From: Prolixibacteraceae bacterium UBA6029
Lineage (GTDB): Bacteria; Bacteroidota; Bacteroidia; Bacteroidales; Prolixibacteraceae
Length of the DNA stretch: 64,000 nt
Assembly (NCBI GenBank): GCA_002429385.1
Contig: DIZL01000073.1
Span: 32,856-96,855, forward strand
Direction of reading: 5' to 3'
Below are positions 35,252-45,283 of this stretch, in pieces (positions within the stretch are counted from its first letter, which is position 1; each line of letters opens with the position of its first letter). Both the position numbers and the translations under genes were made by a program. The notes beneath the pieces were generated by a model. It was given only the letters and a program-made list of their open reading frames with translations. It had not been told where the DNA came from and ran no database searches.

Positions 35252-38200
35252 ATGAAAGACAAATCAACTAAACAGGAATCACAGAAATCAAGACGGGCCT
35301 TTCTTAAATCAATAGGTGTTTCCATTGCAGGAATCAGCCTGTTGCCAACGACCCTGGTTGCCCGTGGAAACTTCAGTTCGGGAATGAGTGCACCTGCCAT
35401 AAACCCAGGTGCGGAGGGAATTGCGCAAACGGATGGAATTTTACCCCAGGGAGTAAGTGCCGTATGGGATATTTCCAAAGCCTTCCATGAGACAACGCCT
35501 ACACGTGAACGCATCTCCATCAATGGATTGTGGAAATGGCAACCGGGAACACCTCAATCAGATGAGCTACCGGGTGCAAACTGGGGATATTTTAAAGTTC
35601 CGGGGTGCTGGCCCGGAATTACTGATTACATGCAGAAAGAAAGTCAGATCCTGTATATTCATCCTTCATGGAAGGACCGTTCAATAAATAAACTGGGGGT
35701 GGCCTGGTACCAGCGCGAGCTTAGCATCCCTAAGAACTGGACCAACCGGCATATTACCCTGGGGGTGGATTACCTGAATTCGAGTGCAGTGGTCTATATT
35801 GATGGGGTAAGATTGGGTGAGATGCTTTTTCCTTCAGGAGAGATGGATCTGACAGCGGTATGTTCCCCGGGCAAAACGTATATCATCAGTATGAAAGTCA
35901 CTGCTCTCCCTTTGAGTGACGTGGTTGCGGTTTACAGCGACAGTAATGCTCCCAGGCAGGGTCGCGGAGGAGTTGAGCGACGAGGTCTTTGCGGGGATAT
36001 CTATCTTAATAGTGCCCCATTAAAAGCAAGGATCACTGAGGTGAGGGTCACAACATCAGTCCGTAAAAGAGAGATTACATTCAATACGGGTATTGAAAAT
36101 CTCAACCCGGCCACTAAGTATACGCTCAATGCAGTTATCACCGACAAGGGAAATCCTGTTGCCGCGTTTAAAAGCAAAGCATTCACGGCTGGAGAGGCAA
36201 CTGACGGACTGCTCTCCTTTTCGGAGCAATGGATGCCTGACAGGCTCTGGGATGTTCATACTCCTGAGAACATGTTCGAACTCACACTGTCACTTCTGGA
36301 ACAGGATAAAAAACTGCTGGATACTGCAATGCCCCATCGTTTTGGATTCAGGGAATTCTGGATTGAAGGCCGTGACTTTTACCTGAACGGGACCAGGATC
36401 TTCCTTTCATCCGTTCCCCTGGATAATGCGCAGGTAGGAGCCTCACTGGCGAACTATCAGGCGGCAAAGGAAAGCCTGAAGCGTTTAATGAGCTTCGGTA
36501 TCAACATGGTTTATACGCACAATTACGGTTGTGAGCCCGGCACTCACCTGAGTTTTGAGGAAATACTAAAGGCTGCCGATGACACGGGGATGCTGATCTC
36601 CCTCTCTCAACCACACTTTGGACAATATGACTGGAAAGCTGCGGATGCGGATCAGAAAAACGGGTATGCCCATCACGCAAAATTCTATACCCGGGTGGCA
36701 CTGAACCATCCTTCAGTGGTATTCTATTCCATGAACCACAATGCCTGCGGATATACCGATGATATGAATCCAGACAGGATTGACGGACTGAGTCGTCCTG
36801 AGAATAACTGGTCGGCAAACAATGTGAAAAAGGCCTTGCGGACGGAAGCTATAGTAGCCAGACTGGACTCCAGCCGCATTATTTACCACCATTCGTCGGG
36901 GAACCTGAGTTCGATGCATACCAGTAATTTCTATCCCAATTGGGCGCCCATTCAGGAAATGTGTGACTGGTTCGGCCATTGGGCAACGGTAGGGGTCAAA
37001 CCGCTCTTCTTATGCGAATTCGGTGCACCCTTTGGCTGGGATTGGTCCTTATACAGGGGTTGGTATAAAGGAAAGCGGGAATTCGGCAGCGCTCCTGCAC
37101 CCTGGGAGTTTTGCCTGGCCGAATGGAACGCACAATTCCTGGGAGACCAGGCCTATCGGATCAGTGAATGTGAGAAGGCGAACCTGCGTTGGGAAGCTAA
37201 ACAATTTAAAGCTGGAAAAGTTTGGGCACGCTGGGATTACCCCTATAGCTTTGATGATAATCGTCTGGAGGAACGCAATCCGGTGCTGAAGATGCATCTT
37301 GTCGACCAATGGCGTGCTTTTCGTACCTGGGGATTGTCGGCCAACTCACCCTGGGATTACAGTTCTTATTGGAAGTTGCGCAAGGAGGTTGATAAAGGAA
37401 TCAAGAATCTGGTAGTTGATTGGGAAAACCTTCAACGACCGGGCCTGAGCGCTGATTTTAGCGAACGATTGAATCGTATGGACCTGGATACATCATTTGA
37501 TCAATCAGACTGGATTCCTACTGCTGCTGAGGCGCTCCTGAAAAACAACATGCCTTTACTGGCATATATCGGGGGGAAAAGTGAAGCATTTACCAGTAAG
37601 GACCATAACTTCCTTCCGGGGACTAACGTGGAGAAACAACTCATCGTCATTAATAATTCACGCAGGGAGGTTAACTGCGAGTGCAGCTGGTCGCTGAACA
37701 TACCAGGAGCGGAAAGCCACAGTAAAACGGTAAATCTTGCGACAGGCCAGCAGGAACGCATACCTATCAGTATTGATCTCCCCGGTTTATTGTCTTCAGG
37801 AATATACAAACTTAGTTCGACTGTAAGCTTCAGCAATGGAGAGACCCAAAAGGATACTTTTGACCTCAATATAATCCCTTCGGCTGTAATGGGGAAACCA
37901 AATGCAAAGATTGCCCTGTTTGATCCTAAAGGCGAGACCCAACAACTGCTGGATGGAATGGGAGTCTCCTACCAATCAGTTGATGCCGGGGCTGCGCTTA
38001 CCGGCTATGATGTATTGATCGTGGGCAAGAAAGCATTGACATTAGATGGCAAGGGTTTGGATGTGACGAATGTCAGAAATGGGCTTAAGGTAATTGTGTT
38101 TGAACAGACTTCCGAGGTACTCGAAAAACGGTTCGGCTTCCGGGTACACGAGTATGGTTTACGTAAGGTCTATCCGCGGATGTCGGATCATCCGATCCTT

Positions 38201-39265
38201 GCAGGACTCGATGGGGAGAACCTGCACGACTGGAAAGGCGCATCCACTCTCCTGCCCTCTCAGCTAAAGTATGAGACGAATGACAATGTATACAGTGGTT
38301 CTCCAACGGTCAAATGGTGTGACATTCCTGTGACACGAATCTGGCGGTGCGGCAACCGGGGTAATGTGGCCAGCGTGCTGATCGAGAAACCTGCCAGCGG
38401 AGATTTCCTCCCAATCGTTGACGGAGGCTTCAGTCTTCAGTACAGCCCTCTCATGCAGTATCTTGAAGGCAAGGGGATGGTGATGTTTTGCCAGATGGAT
38501 GTAACGGGTCGTACAGAGAAAGATCCTGCTGCGGAACGTTTGGTAAGCAATATATTATCATACGTATCGGCCTGGAAGCCAGAAATCAGAAGGCAAGCCA
38601 TCTATGCAGGTGAAGCAGCAGGCAAGAGTCACCTCGAAAAAACAGGTTTATCAGTATTGCCGTACGAGCATAAAAAACTATCCTCAGAACAGGTATTGAT
38701 CGTAGGTCCGGGAGGAAGTCAACAATTAATGACAGACCTAAAGGCGATTCGTCTGTGGATCTCGACAGGCGGAAGGTTGCTTGCTATCGGTCTCGATCAG
38801 GAAGAGGCCGGTGCGTTAGTGCCTTTTAATGTAGAAATGAAAAAAGAGGAGCATATCTCAGCCTGGTTCGATACCCTAAAGACCAGTTCCCCTTTTGCAG
38901 GAATAGGGCCTTCGGATGTTCACAACCGTGCTCCCAAGGAAATATCATTGGTGTCAGCAGGAGCCCAAATCATTGGCAATGGCGTTCTGGCCGCGTCTGA
39001 TCAGGCTAAGGTCGTCTTCTGTCAACTCGCACCCTGGCAGCTCGATTACAGCGGGGAACAGCATAACATCAAACAGACCTTTCGGCGCTCTTCCTTTCTA
39101 TTAAGCAGATTAACGGGGAACATGGGTATTGAGAGTACCACTGCATTGATTGGACGATTCAATCAACCAGTAGATGCAGGGAAATCCGAAAAAAGGTGGC
39201 TGGATGGTCTTTACCTGGATCAGCCCGAAGAATGGGATGATCCGTATCGTTTCTTCCGCTGGTAA
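35252..39265 (+). CDS. Tat-exported GH2-like multidomain protein with amidotransferase-like C-terminal domains
   Basis: This 1337-residue protein starts with a twin-arginine signal (SRRAFLKSIGVSIAGISLL). It has a jelly-roll sugar-binding domain (WYQRELSIPKNWTNRHITLGVDYLNSSAVVYIDG), an immunoglobulin-like domain and a TIM barrel of GH2 type (FWIEGRDFYLNGTRIFLSSV, then MVYTHNYG). The nucleophile region LFLCEFGAPFG keeps its Glu, but the usual acid/base motif NE appears as FYSMNHN, so the acid/base Glu is missing. Two GATase/ThuA-like Rossmann-type domains follow (AKIALFDPKGETQQLL; ISTGGRLLAIGLDQEE). The gene looks richer in G+C than its neighbours. It is upstream of the rhamnose genes, so a rhamnose-containing polysaccharide is a likely target. 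It may be non-hydrolytic or use another mechanism. Confidence 0.75.
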   Translation: MKDKSTKQESQKSRRAFLKSIGVSIAGISLLPTTLVARGNFSSGMSAPAINPGAEGIAQTDGILPQGVSAVWDISKAFHETTPTRERISINGLWKWQPGTPQSDELPGANWGYFKVPGCWPGITDYMQKESQILYIHPSWKDRSINKLGVAWYQRELSIPKNWTNRHITLGVDYLNSSAVVYIDGVRLGEMLFPSGEMDLTAVCSPGKTYIISMKVTALPLSDVVAVYSDSNAPRQGRGGVERRGLCGDIYLNSAPLKARITEVRVTTSVRKREITFNTGIENLNPATKYTLNAVITDKGNPVAAFKSKAFTAGEATDGLLSFSEQWMPDRLWDVHTPENMFELTLSLLEQDKKLLDTAMPHRFGFREFWIEGRDFYLNGTRIFLSSVPLDNAQVGASLANYQAAKESLKRLMSFGINMVYTHNYGCEPGTHLSFEEILKAADDTGMLISLSQPHFGQYDWKAADADQKNGYAHHAKFYTRVALNHPSVVFYSMNHNACGYTDDMNPDRIDGLSRPENNWSANNVKKALRTEAIVARLDSSRIIYHHSSGNLSSMHTSNFYPNWAPIQEMCDWFGHWATVGVKPLFLCEFGAPFGWDWSLYRGWYKGKREFGSAPAPWEFCLAEWNAQFLGDQAYRISECEKANLRWEAKQFKAGKVWARWDYPYSFDDNRLEERNPVLKMHLVDQWRAFRTWGLSANSPWDYSSYWKLRKEVDKGIKNLVVDWENLQRPGLSADFSERLNRMDLDTSFDQSDWIPTAAEALLKNNMPLLAYIGGKSEAFTSKDHNFLPGTNVEKQLIVINNSRREVNCECSWSLNIPGAESHSKTVNLATGQQERIPISIDLPGLLSSGIYKLSSTVSFSNGETQKDTFDLNIIPSAVMGKPNAKIALFDPKGETQQLLDGMGVSYQSVDAGAALTGYDVLIVGKKALTLDGKGLDVTNVRNGLKVIVFEQTSEVLEKRFGFRVHEYGLRKVYPRMSDHPILAGLDGENLHDWKGASTLLPSQLKYETNDNVYSGSPTVKWCDIPVTRIWRCGNRGNVASVLIEKPASGDFLPIVDGGFSLQYSPLMQYLEGKGMVMFCQMDVTGRTEKDPAAERLVSNILSYVSAWKPEIRRQAIYAGEAAGKSHLEKTGLSVLPYEHKKLSSEQVLIVGPGGSQQLMTDLKAIRLWISTGGRLLAIGLDQEEAGALVPFNVEMKKEEHISAWFDTLKTSSPFAGIGPSDVHNRAPKEISLVSAGAQIIGNGVLAASDQAKVVFCQLAPWQLDYSGEQHNIKQTFRRSSFLLSRLTGNMGIESTTALIGRFNQPVDAGKSEKRWLDGLYLDQPEEWDDPYRFFRW

Positions 39266-39450
39266 TGTATTTTGCAAACGATTCTTTGGACATGGATAAG
39301 TGTCATTTTGTGTATATTAAGAATCATTTCACACATTGATTCGCATTAAATACAAAGTATCTTTACACTTACAAATTTAGAAAATAATGTCATAGTAGAT
39401 AATAATAGACCATCCAGATTATTAAACCAATCTATTAATTGAAAACCAAT

Positions 39451-40719
39451 ATGAAAAACGCACAAATCAACCAGGCATTTGAATATGCAAAAGTACGGTA
39501 TGCCGAATTGGGCATCGATGTTGAAAAGGCGGTGGAACAATTAGATAAACTTCCAATCTCGCTTCATTGCTGGCAGGCAGATGACGTAAGCGGTTTTGAA
39601 AGCGGCGACACTGAACTCACCGGAGGAATTCAGGCAACCGGAAATTATCCCGGAAAGGCAAGGACTATCGCCGAACTTCGTGCCGATATAGAGAAAGCAA
39701 TGTCATTAATTCCCGGAGAACACCGTGTAAACCTTCATGCCTTTTATGGCGACTTTGGCGGAGAAAGCGTTGATCGTGATCAGATTGAACCTAAACATTT
39801 CCAGAGCTGGATTGATTGGGCCAAAGCAAAGAATTATAAACTTGACTTCAACTGTACCTGCTTCTCCCATGAAAAATCAGGTGACGGATTCACTTTATCA
39901 CATCGTGATAACACTATCCGTGAATTCTGGATAGACCATGTCATTCGTTGTCGTAAGATCGCTGAAGAAATGGGACGTCAGCTGGGTTCAAAATGTATGC
40001 ACAACATCTGGATTCCTGACGGATCGAAAGATTTGACCGTAGATCGTCTGTACTATCGTCAGAACCTGAAAGATTCACTGGACAAAATCTTTGAATACAA
40101 GACCAACGACATATACATGAAAGACTGTATCGAAAGTAAATTGTTCGGTATTGGCGCCGAAAGTTATACTGTAGGTTCACATGAATTTTATATGGGTTAT
40201 GGTATCCGGAATAATATAATAGTTACACTCGACTCTGGTCATTTCCATCCAACAGAAGTTATTTCAGATAAAATCTCTTCCTTGTTGCTTTTCTTGCCTG
40301 AAGTCATGTTGCATGTAAGCCGTGGTGTACGTTGGGACAGCGACCATGTAGTTATTTTGGGTGATGAACTGCAGGCCATAGCTCAGGAAATTGTTCGTGC
40401 TGATGCAGTTGATAAAGTACATATCGGTTTGGATTATTTTGATGCATCCATTAATAGGATAGGCGCTTATGTGGTAGGAGTTCGTGCAACACAAAAAGCA
40501 TTACTTCAGGCATTACTGGAACCTATTACACAACTACGTGCTTATGAAGCAAAGGGTCAGAATTTTGAGCGCCTGGCTTTATTGGAAGAAGCTAAGTCTT
40601 TGCCATGGGCAGCCGTATTCGATTACTATTGTATGAAAAAAGGCGTAGTGGCCGGTGAAGCATACATTGCCGATATTCAGCAATACGAAAAAGAGGTAAC
40701 AGGCAGGCGAGGAGAATAA
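39451..40719 (+). CDS. rhaA: L-rhamnose isomerase
   Basis: This 422-residue protein begins at the ATG at 39451; an in-frame TTG 12 bases earlier is less likely. It is recognised by LPISLHCWQADDVSGFES, the rhamnose isomerase signature, and by metal-site segments WIPDGSKDLTVDRL, VTLDSGHFHPTE and HVSRGVRWDSDHV. It converts L-rhamnose to L-rhamnulose with a divalent metal in the cytosol. It is followed by rhaT after 34 bases, so they form one operon. The kinase and aldolase that complete the pathway are not in the window. Confidence 0.96.
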   Translation: MKNAQINQAFEYAKVRYAELGIDVEKAVEQLDKLPISLHCWQADDVSGFESGDTELTGGIQATGNYPGKARTIAELRADIEKAMSLIPGEHRVNLHAFYGDFGGESVDRDQIEPKHFQSWIDWAKAKNYKLDFNCTCFSHEKSGDGFTLSHRDNTIREFWIDHVIRCRKIAEEMGRQLGSKCMHNIWIPDGSKDLTVDRLYYRQNLKDSLDKIFEYKTNDIYMKDCIESKLFGIGAESYTVGSHEFYMGYGIRNNIIVTLDSGHFHPTEVISDKISSLLLFLPEVMLHVSRGVRWDSDHVVILGDELQAIAQEIVRADAVDKVHIGLDYFDASINRIGAYVVGVRATQKALLQALLEPITQLRAYEAKGQNFERLALLEEAKSLPWAAVFDYYCMKKGVVAGEAYIADIQQYEKEVTGRRGE

Positions 40720-40753
40720 AGAGATAATTTAAAAAGCTTAACTAAACAAAACT

Positions 40754-41806
40754 ATGAACGCATTACTAGGTGTTATTTTTCATTCGATTGGTGGATTTGC
40801 TTCTGGAAGTTTTTACATGCCTTTCAACAAAGTAAAAGGTTGGGCATGGGAAAGCTACTGGATTATCGGAGGGCTTTTTTCCTGGCTCATAGTTCCGCCA
40901 CTGGCTGCATACCTTACTATTCCCGGGTTTGCTGGTATTATTGCTGCCAGTTCAAGTCAAATTCTATCGATTACCTTCCTGATGGGATTGCTTTGGGGAA
41001 TTGGTGGTCTAACTTACGGGTTAGGTGTTCGTTATCTGGGAATGTCACTTGGAAATTCAGTGGTATTAGGCTTTTGTGCAGCATTTGGTGCTATAGTTCC
41101 ATCAATTTATTATTCGATCAATCCAACTATTGGAAAAATCTCCTTTACCGATATGTTGGCCAGTCCTGGTGGGCGACTGGTTTTGCTGGGAGTATTGGTT
41201 TGTCTGATTGGTATCACCATTTGCGGGAAAGCCGGAATGATGAAGGAGGGCGAACTCTCAGAAGAACAACAAAAAGCAAGTGTTTCTGAATTCAGTTTGG
41301 TAAAAGGTTTGATCATTGCGGTCATTTCAGGGATATTAAGTTCATTTATGAATTTCGGTATTGAAGCAGGGCAACCTATGGCAAATGTTGCTGTCGCCCA
41401 TGGTTGCAACCCATTATTTCAAACCAACGTGTCTTATGTGGTTATCCTTTGGGGCGGTTTAACAACCAATCTTATTTGGACTTCCATCCTTAGTATAAAG
41501 AATAAATCGTACGGCGATTTCACCAACAAGTCTACTCCTATCGCTAACAACCTTATTTTCTCGGCTTTAGCCGGAACCATGTGGTTTATGCAGTTTTTCT
41601 TTTACGGAATGGGCGCCAGCAAACTGGGAAATGGGGCAAGTTCTTGGATTTTGCACATGTCAACCATTATCCTGACTGCGAACATGTGGGGAATTTACCG
41701 AAAAGAATGGACAGGAGTTTCACCCAAAACCAAAGGGACAATTACTGCCGGTATTGCAATCATTTTGTTAGCGGTTGCTTTGGTAGGTATCGGAAATTCA
41801 ATGTAA
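40754..41806 (+). CDS. rhaT: L-rhamnose/proton symporter
   Basis: This 350-residue protein has about ten membrane helices and the RhaT features FHSIGGFASGSFYMPFNKVKGW at the N-terminus, WGIGGLTYGLGVRYLGMSLG and FGIEAGQPMA. It imports L-rhamnose (or lyxose) with protons. It lies in the rhaA-rhaT-rhaM-GH78 run. It is the RhaT/DMT type of carrier, as is typical for Bacteroidota. Confidence 0.95.
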   Translation: MNALLGVIFHSIGGFASGSFYMPFNKVKGWAWESYWIIGGLFSWLIVPPLAAYLTIPGFAGIIAASSSQILSITFLMGLLWGIGGLTYGLGVRYLGMSLGNSVVLGFCAAFGAIVPSIYYSINPTIGKISFTDMLASPGGRLVLLGVLVCLIGITICGKAGMMKEGELSEEQQKASVSEFSLVKGLIIAVISGILSSFMNFGIEAGQPMANVAVAHGCNPLFQTNVSYVVILWGGLTTNLIWTSILSIKNKSYGDFTNKSTPIANNLIFSALAGTMWFMQFFFYGMGASKLGNGASSWILHMSTIILTANMWGIYRKEWTGVSPKTKGTITAGIAIILLAVALVGIGNSM

Positions 41807-41817
41807 GAAGATTCAAT

Positions 41818-41831
41818 CCCGAGTCCTCGGG
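41818..41831. repeat. CCCGA-type palindrome between rhaT and rhaM
   Basis: CCCGAGTCCTCGGG, a 14-base hairpin of the same family as the cluster at 53383-53619. It lies 12 bases beyond the rhaT stop and could act as a weak RNA-stabilising hairpin. Confidence 0.7.
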
Positions 41832-41870
41832 ACCAGATTAAACTATACACGAAACCCGGGATCAGAAACT

Positions 41871-42185
41871 ATGCAAAGACTGGCTTTTAAAATGTACCTC
41901 AATGAAGGTCAAAAGGAAGAATATAAAAAGAGACATAATGCCTTGTGGCCAGAATTACACCAACTCCTCAAAGATGCAGGAGTCAGCGAATATTCCATTT
42001 TTCTGGATGAAGAAACCAACATTCTTTTTGCTTTTCAGAAGGTAAGTGGTGAAGGTGGTTCACAGGATTTGGGCCAGACCGAGGTTGTTCAGAAATGGTG
42101 GGCTTTCATGTCAGATATCATGAAAACTAATCCGGATAACTCACCAGTTTCAATACCTTTGGAAGAAGTATTTTATTTGAAATAA
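41871..42185 (+). CDS. rhaM: L-rhamnose mutarotase
   Basis: This 104-residue protein has the RhaM family start MQRLAFKMYLNEGQKEEYKKRHN and motifs LWPELHQLLKDAGVSEYSIFLDEE and QKWWAFMSDIM. It interconverts alpha and beta anomers of L-rhamnose so that the isomerase receives the right form. It lies 64 bases downstream of rhaT and 23 bases before the rhamnosidase gene. Length is normal. Confidence 0.95.
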   Translation: MQRLAFKMYLNEGQKEEYKKRHNALWPELHQLLKDAGVSEYSIFLDEETNILFAFQKVSGEGGSQDLGQTEVVQKWWAFMSDIMKTNPDNSPVSIPLEEVFYLK

Positions 42186-42208
42186 CCAAAAAACTAAACT
42201 ATAGCATT

Positions 42209-44935
42209 ATGAAACAATGTATAAAATGGACGATATTTTTCGTCATGTTTTTTCTACTTAACAGCCTGAATTCCTTTTCTTCAGAAAAGACCGAAGTAAA
42301 GGAATTGATCTGTGAGTATCACACCAATCCCGTTGGAATAGATATTCAGAAACCACGACTGAGTTGGCAGATTAGTTCAACTGAGGATAACCTTCTACAA
42401 ACTGCCTATGAAATTAAGGTAACGGACCAAACGGCCAAGGGTAAACTGATCTGGACATCAGGAAAAGTTAACTCGGCTCAATCGGTCAATGTGGCCTATG
42501 AAGGACCGGCGTTAAAATCAATGCAACGGGTATTCTGGCAGGTTCGCGTTTGGAACAACAAGGGAAAAGCGACTGACTGGAGCACTCCGGCTTTTTGGGA
42601 AATGGGTCTTCTGGAACCTCAATTCTGGAAAGCGGACTGGATTTCATTTGGAGCCGAACCAGTCATAAAAGGTTCGAAACCTTCCCAATATTTCAGGAAA
42701 GGTTTTACAACCGGGAAGAAAGTTAAATCTGCCCGCGTTTATATTACCTCGCTTGGTCTTTATCAACTGTTCCTGAATGGGCAAAAAGTCAGTATGGATC
42801 TGTTTACTCCCGGCTGGACGAGTTATAAAAACAGGATTCAATACCAAACCTACGATGTTACTTCGATGATTCAACAGAAGAATTCAATTGGAGCAATAGT
42901 AGGCGACGGTTGGTATCGCGGAAACATTGGTTGGGGTAATGCAGATGGATATTACGGCAATAAATTAGCACTTTTAGCTCAACTGCAACTCACCTATGCT
43001 GATGGAACAAGCGAAACTATTGGCACCAACGAAAGCTGGAAAGTAGCTACCGGACCAATCCTGCTATCTGATATTTACAATGGTGAAACATACGATGCCC
43101 GTAAAGAAATGCCGGGTTGGTCAGTAGCAGGCTTCAATGATAGCAACTGGCAAAAAGTATCGATCACAGACCAGTCGAAAAAAATACTGATTGCACCTCA
43201 GGGAGTGGTCGTTAAAGCTATTCAGGAAATAAAACCGGTAAAAGTATTCACAACTCCGAAAGGCGAAACGGTATTCGATATGGGACAGAATATGGTTGGA
43301 TGGGTTAAACTTCGGGTTCAGGGTAAATCGGGCGACCAGGTTATACTGAAATTTGCTGAAGTTCTGGATAAGGAGGGCAATTTTTATACAGACAACCTTC
43401 GCGCCGCAAAAGCAACCGATAACTTTATCCTGAAAGGTGATGGAGAAGAAGTATTCGAACCTCATTTTACTTTCCATGGGTTCCGATTTGTGAAAATCGA
43501 AGGAGCTTCCGTTAAACCAACACTTGACCAGATTATTGGTGTTGTGATTCATTCTGACATGATTCCTACCGGAACATTTACCTGTTCCGACCCTATGATT
43601 AACCAGCTTCAGCACAACATTCAGTGGGGACAAAAAGGAAATTTTCTGGATGTGCCGACTGATTGTCCTCAACGTGACGAGCGTTTGGGTTGGACCGGGG
43701 ATGCTCAGGTGTTTAGTATGACCGCAGCGTTCAATTTCAATGTGGCCCCATTCTACACCAAATGGTTGGGTGATGTGGCTGCTGATCAACTCCCAAACGG
43801 ACTGGTTCCTCATGTTATTCCTGATGTACTAAAAGGAGCAGGTGGATCAACTGCATGGGCCGATGTTTCCATCATTGTTCCATGGACAACATACCTCACT
43901 TATGGGGATCAGCGTATTCTTAAAGTTCAGTATCCGAGCATGAAAGGCTGGGTCGAATACATGACAAGCCGGGCAGGTGAAGATTTTCTTTGGACGGGAG
44001 ACTACCATTTTGGTGATTGGCTGGCCTTTGCAACAAACAATTCAGATTATCCCGGTGCAACAACCGAAAAAGATCTGATTGCCACTGCTTACTATTCCTA
44101 TTCTACCGGTTTACTGAGCAAAATTGCAACAATTATCGGGCAAAAGGAAGATGCAAAGAAATATGCTCTGCTTTCAGAAAATATAAAAAAGGCATTCGTC
44201 CATGAATTTGTCACTCCATCCGGACGTTTGGTTTCACATACACAAACGGCTTATTCCATTGCACTGGCATTTAACCTTCTTCCTATAGATTTAATTCCTA
44301 AAGCAGCGGCTTATCTGGCCGCAGATGTGAAGAAATTCGGACATCTCACAACAGGATTTGTAGGTACTCCACTTCTTTGCAAAACGCTGTCGGCATATGG
44401 GTATGACGATCTGGCCTTCATGCTTCTAAACCGCAAAGAGTATCCGTCATGGTTGTATCCGGTAACACAGGGTGCAACTACAATTTGGGAACGCTGGGAT
44501 GGTCAGAAACCTGACGGATCATTTCAGGATGTAGGCATGAACAGTTTTAACCATTATGCTTATGGAGCTATCGGCGAATGGTTGTATCGTTATGTAGCAG
44601 GAATGGACATCGATCCTGAGAATCCGGGGTATAAGCATATTTTGCTCTCTCCACACCCTGGAGGCGGATTGACAAATGCTGGAGTGGAATTTACTTCACT
44701 TTACGGAAAAATAAAATCTGCATGGAAGATTGATGGAAATGACTTTGTTTATGAAGTGACTGTTCCGGCAAATACTACTGCAACGGTTACTTTGCCTTCA
44801 GCAAAAGCGGACCAGATTACGGTAAACGCACAAACGTTGACATCCTCAATAAAAGAAAGCCTGAAACAAACTGATAAGGGAGTTTCATTAACTGTAGGAT
44901 CAGGAAATTATACATTTAAATATCCAAAGAAATAA
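42209..44935 (+). CDS. GH78 alpha-L-rhamnosidase
   Basis: This 908-residue protein has a signal peptide (WTIFFVMFFLLNSLNSFSS), then the Bac_rhamnosid_N and concanavalin-like domains (VYITSLGLYQLFLNGQKV; YQTYDVTSMIQQKNSIGAIVGDGWYRG). An (alpha/alpha)6 barrel carries the GH78 signature FLDVPTDCPQRDERLGWTGDAQ, whose acidic residues are catalytic; IWERWDGQKPDGSF and a C-terminal beta-sandwich follow. It releases terminal alpha-L-rhamnose from plant, algal or bacterial polysaccharides in the periplasm or outside. Last gene of the rhamnose operon. SusC/SusD genes are not present nearby. Confidence 0.95.
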   Translation: MKQCIKWTIFFVMFFLLNSLNSFSSEKTEVKELICEYHTNPVGIDIQKPRLSWQISSTEDNLLQTAYEIKVTDQTAKGKLIWTSGKVNSAQSVNVAYEGPALKSMQRVFWQVRVWNNKGKATDWSTPAFWEMGLLEPQFWKADWISFGAEPVIKGSKPSQYFRKGFTTGKKVKSARVYITSLGLYQLFLNGQKVSMDLFTPGWTSYKNRIQYQTYDVTSMIQQKNSIGAIVGDGWYRGNIGWGNADGYYGNKLALLAQLQLTYADGTSETIGTNESWKVATGPILLSDIYNGETYDARKEMPGWSVAGFNDSNWQKVSITDQSKKILIAPQGVVVKAIQEIKPVKVFTTPKGETVFDMGQNMVGWVKLRVQGKSGDQVILKFAEVLDKEGNFYTDNLRAAKATDNFILKGDGEEVFEPHFTFHGFRFVKIEGASVKPTLDQIIGVVIHSDMIPTGTFTCSDPMINQLQHNIQWGQKGNFLDVPTDCPQRDERLGWTGDAQVFSMTAAFNFNVAPFYTKWLGDVAADQLPNGLVPHVIPDVLKGAGGSTAWADVSIIVPWTTYLTYGDQRILKVQYPSMKGWVEYMTSRAGEDFLWTGDYHFGDWLAFATNNSDYPGATTEKDLIATAYYSYSTGLLSKIATIIGQKEDAKKYALLSENIKKAFVHEFVTPSGRLVSHTQTAYSIALAFNLLPIDLIPKAAAYLAADVKKFGHLTTGFVGTPLLCKTLSAYGYDDLAFMLLNRKEYPSWLYPVTQGATTIWERWDGQKPDGSFQDVGMNSFNHYAYGAIGEWLYRYVAGMDIDPENPGYKHILLSPHPGGGLTNAGVEFTSLYGKIKSAWKIDGNDFVYEVTVPANTTATVTLPSAKADQITVNAQTLTSSIKESLKQTDKGVSLTVGSGNYTFKYPKK

Positions 44936-45078
44936 AGGCCTCATCCTGTAACCTTGAATGGAATAAGATATAACCTGACTGGTAAAATGAGAATGAAGTG
45001 CATTACAAACAGATACTTATTCCCGTCTGTTTGTAATGCATAATTTATATAGGAAACAATTGTTCTGTAAAATAAGAA

Positions 45079-45232
45079 ACTGTTTAAATTTTATTCTATC
45101 GTTCCGTTAGGAACAAAATATGGGTAGAAAAGGAATGATTTTAAATGATCTTTTGTTCCGTACGGGACAAAATGAGAAGGTAAATTGCAATTTTTCTACC
45201 CATATATTTTCCCTCCGGGAAATTTAAACAGT
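45079..45232. repeat. 154-base inverted-repeat element (MITE-like)
   Basis: Terminal arms ACTGTTTAAATTT (45079-45091) and AAATTTAAACAGT (45220-45232) enclose inner arms ATATGGGTAGAAAA (45118-45131) and TTTTCTACCCATAT (45192-45205). Three small hairpins lie within (GTTCCGTTAGGAAC, GTTCCGTACGGGAC, CCCTCCGGG). It encodes nothing and looks like a non-autonomous or REP-like unit. Confidence 0.8.
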
Positions 45233-45283
45233 CACTTAAAGGGAAACGCGTGAAACAAATTATAGTATCATGTACTACGACCT

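Noticed and set aside
43121..43813. 230-codon minus-strand frame within the rhamnosidase gene
   Set aside because: It lies wholly inside the GH78 gene, whose motifs are clear. The opposite frame is Cys/His/Phe-rich and has no family pattern.
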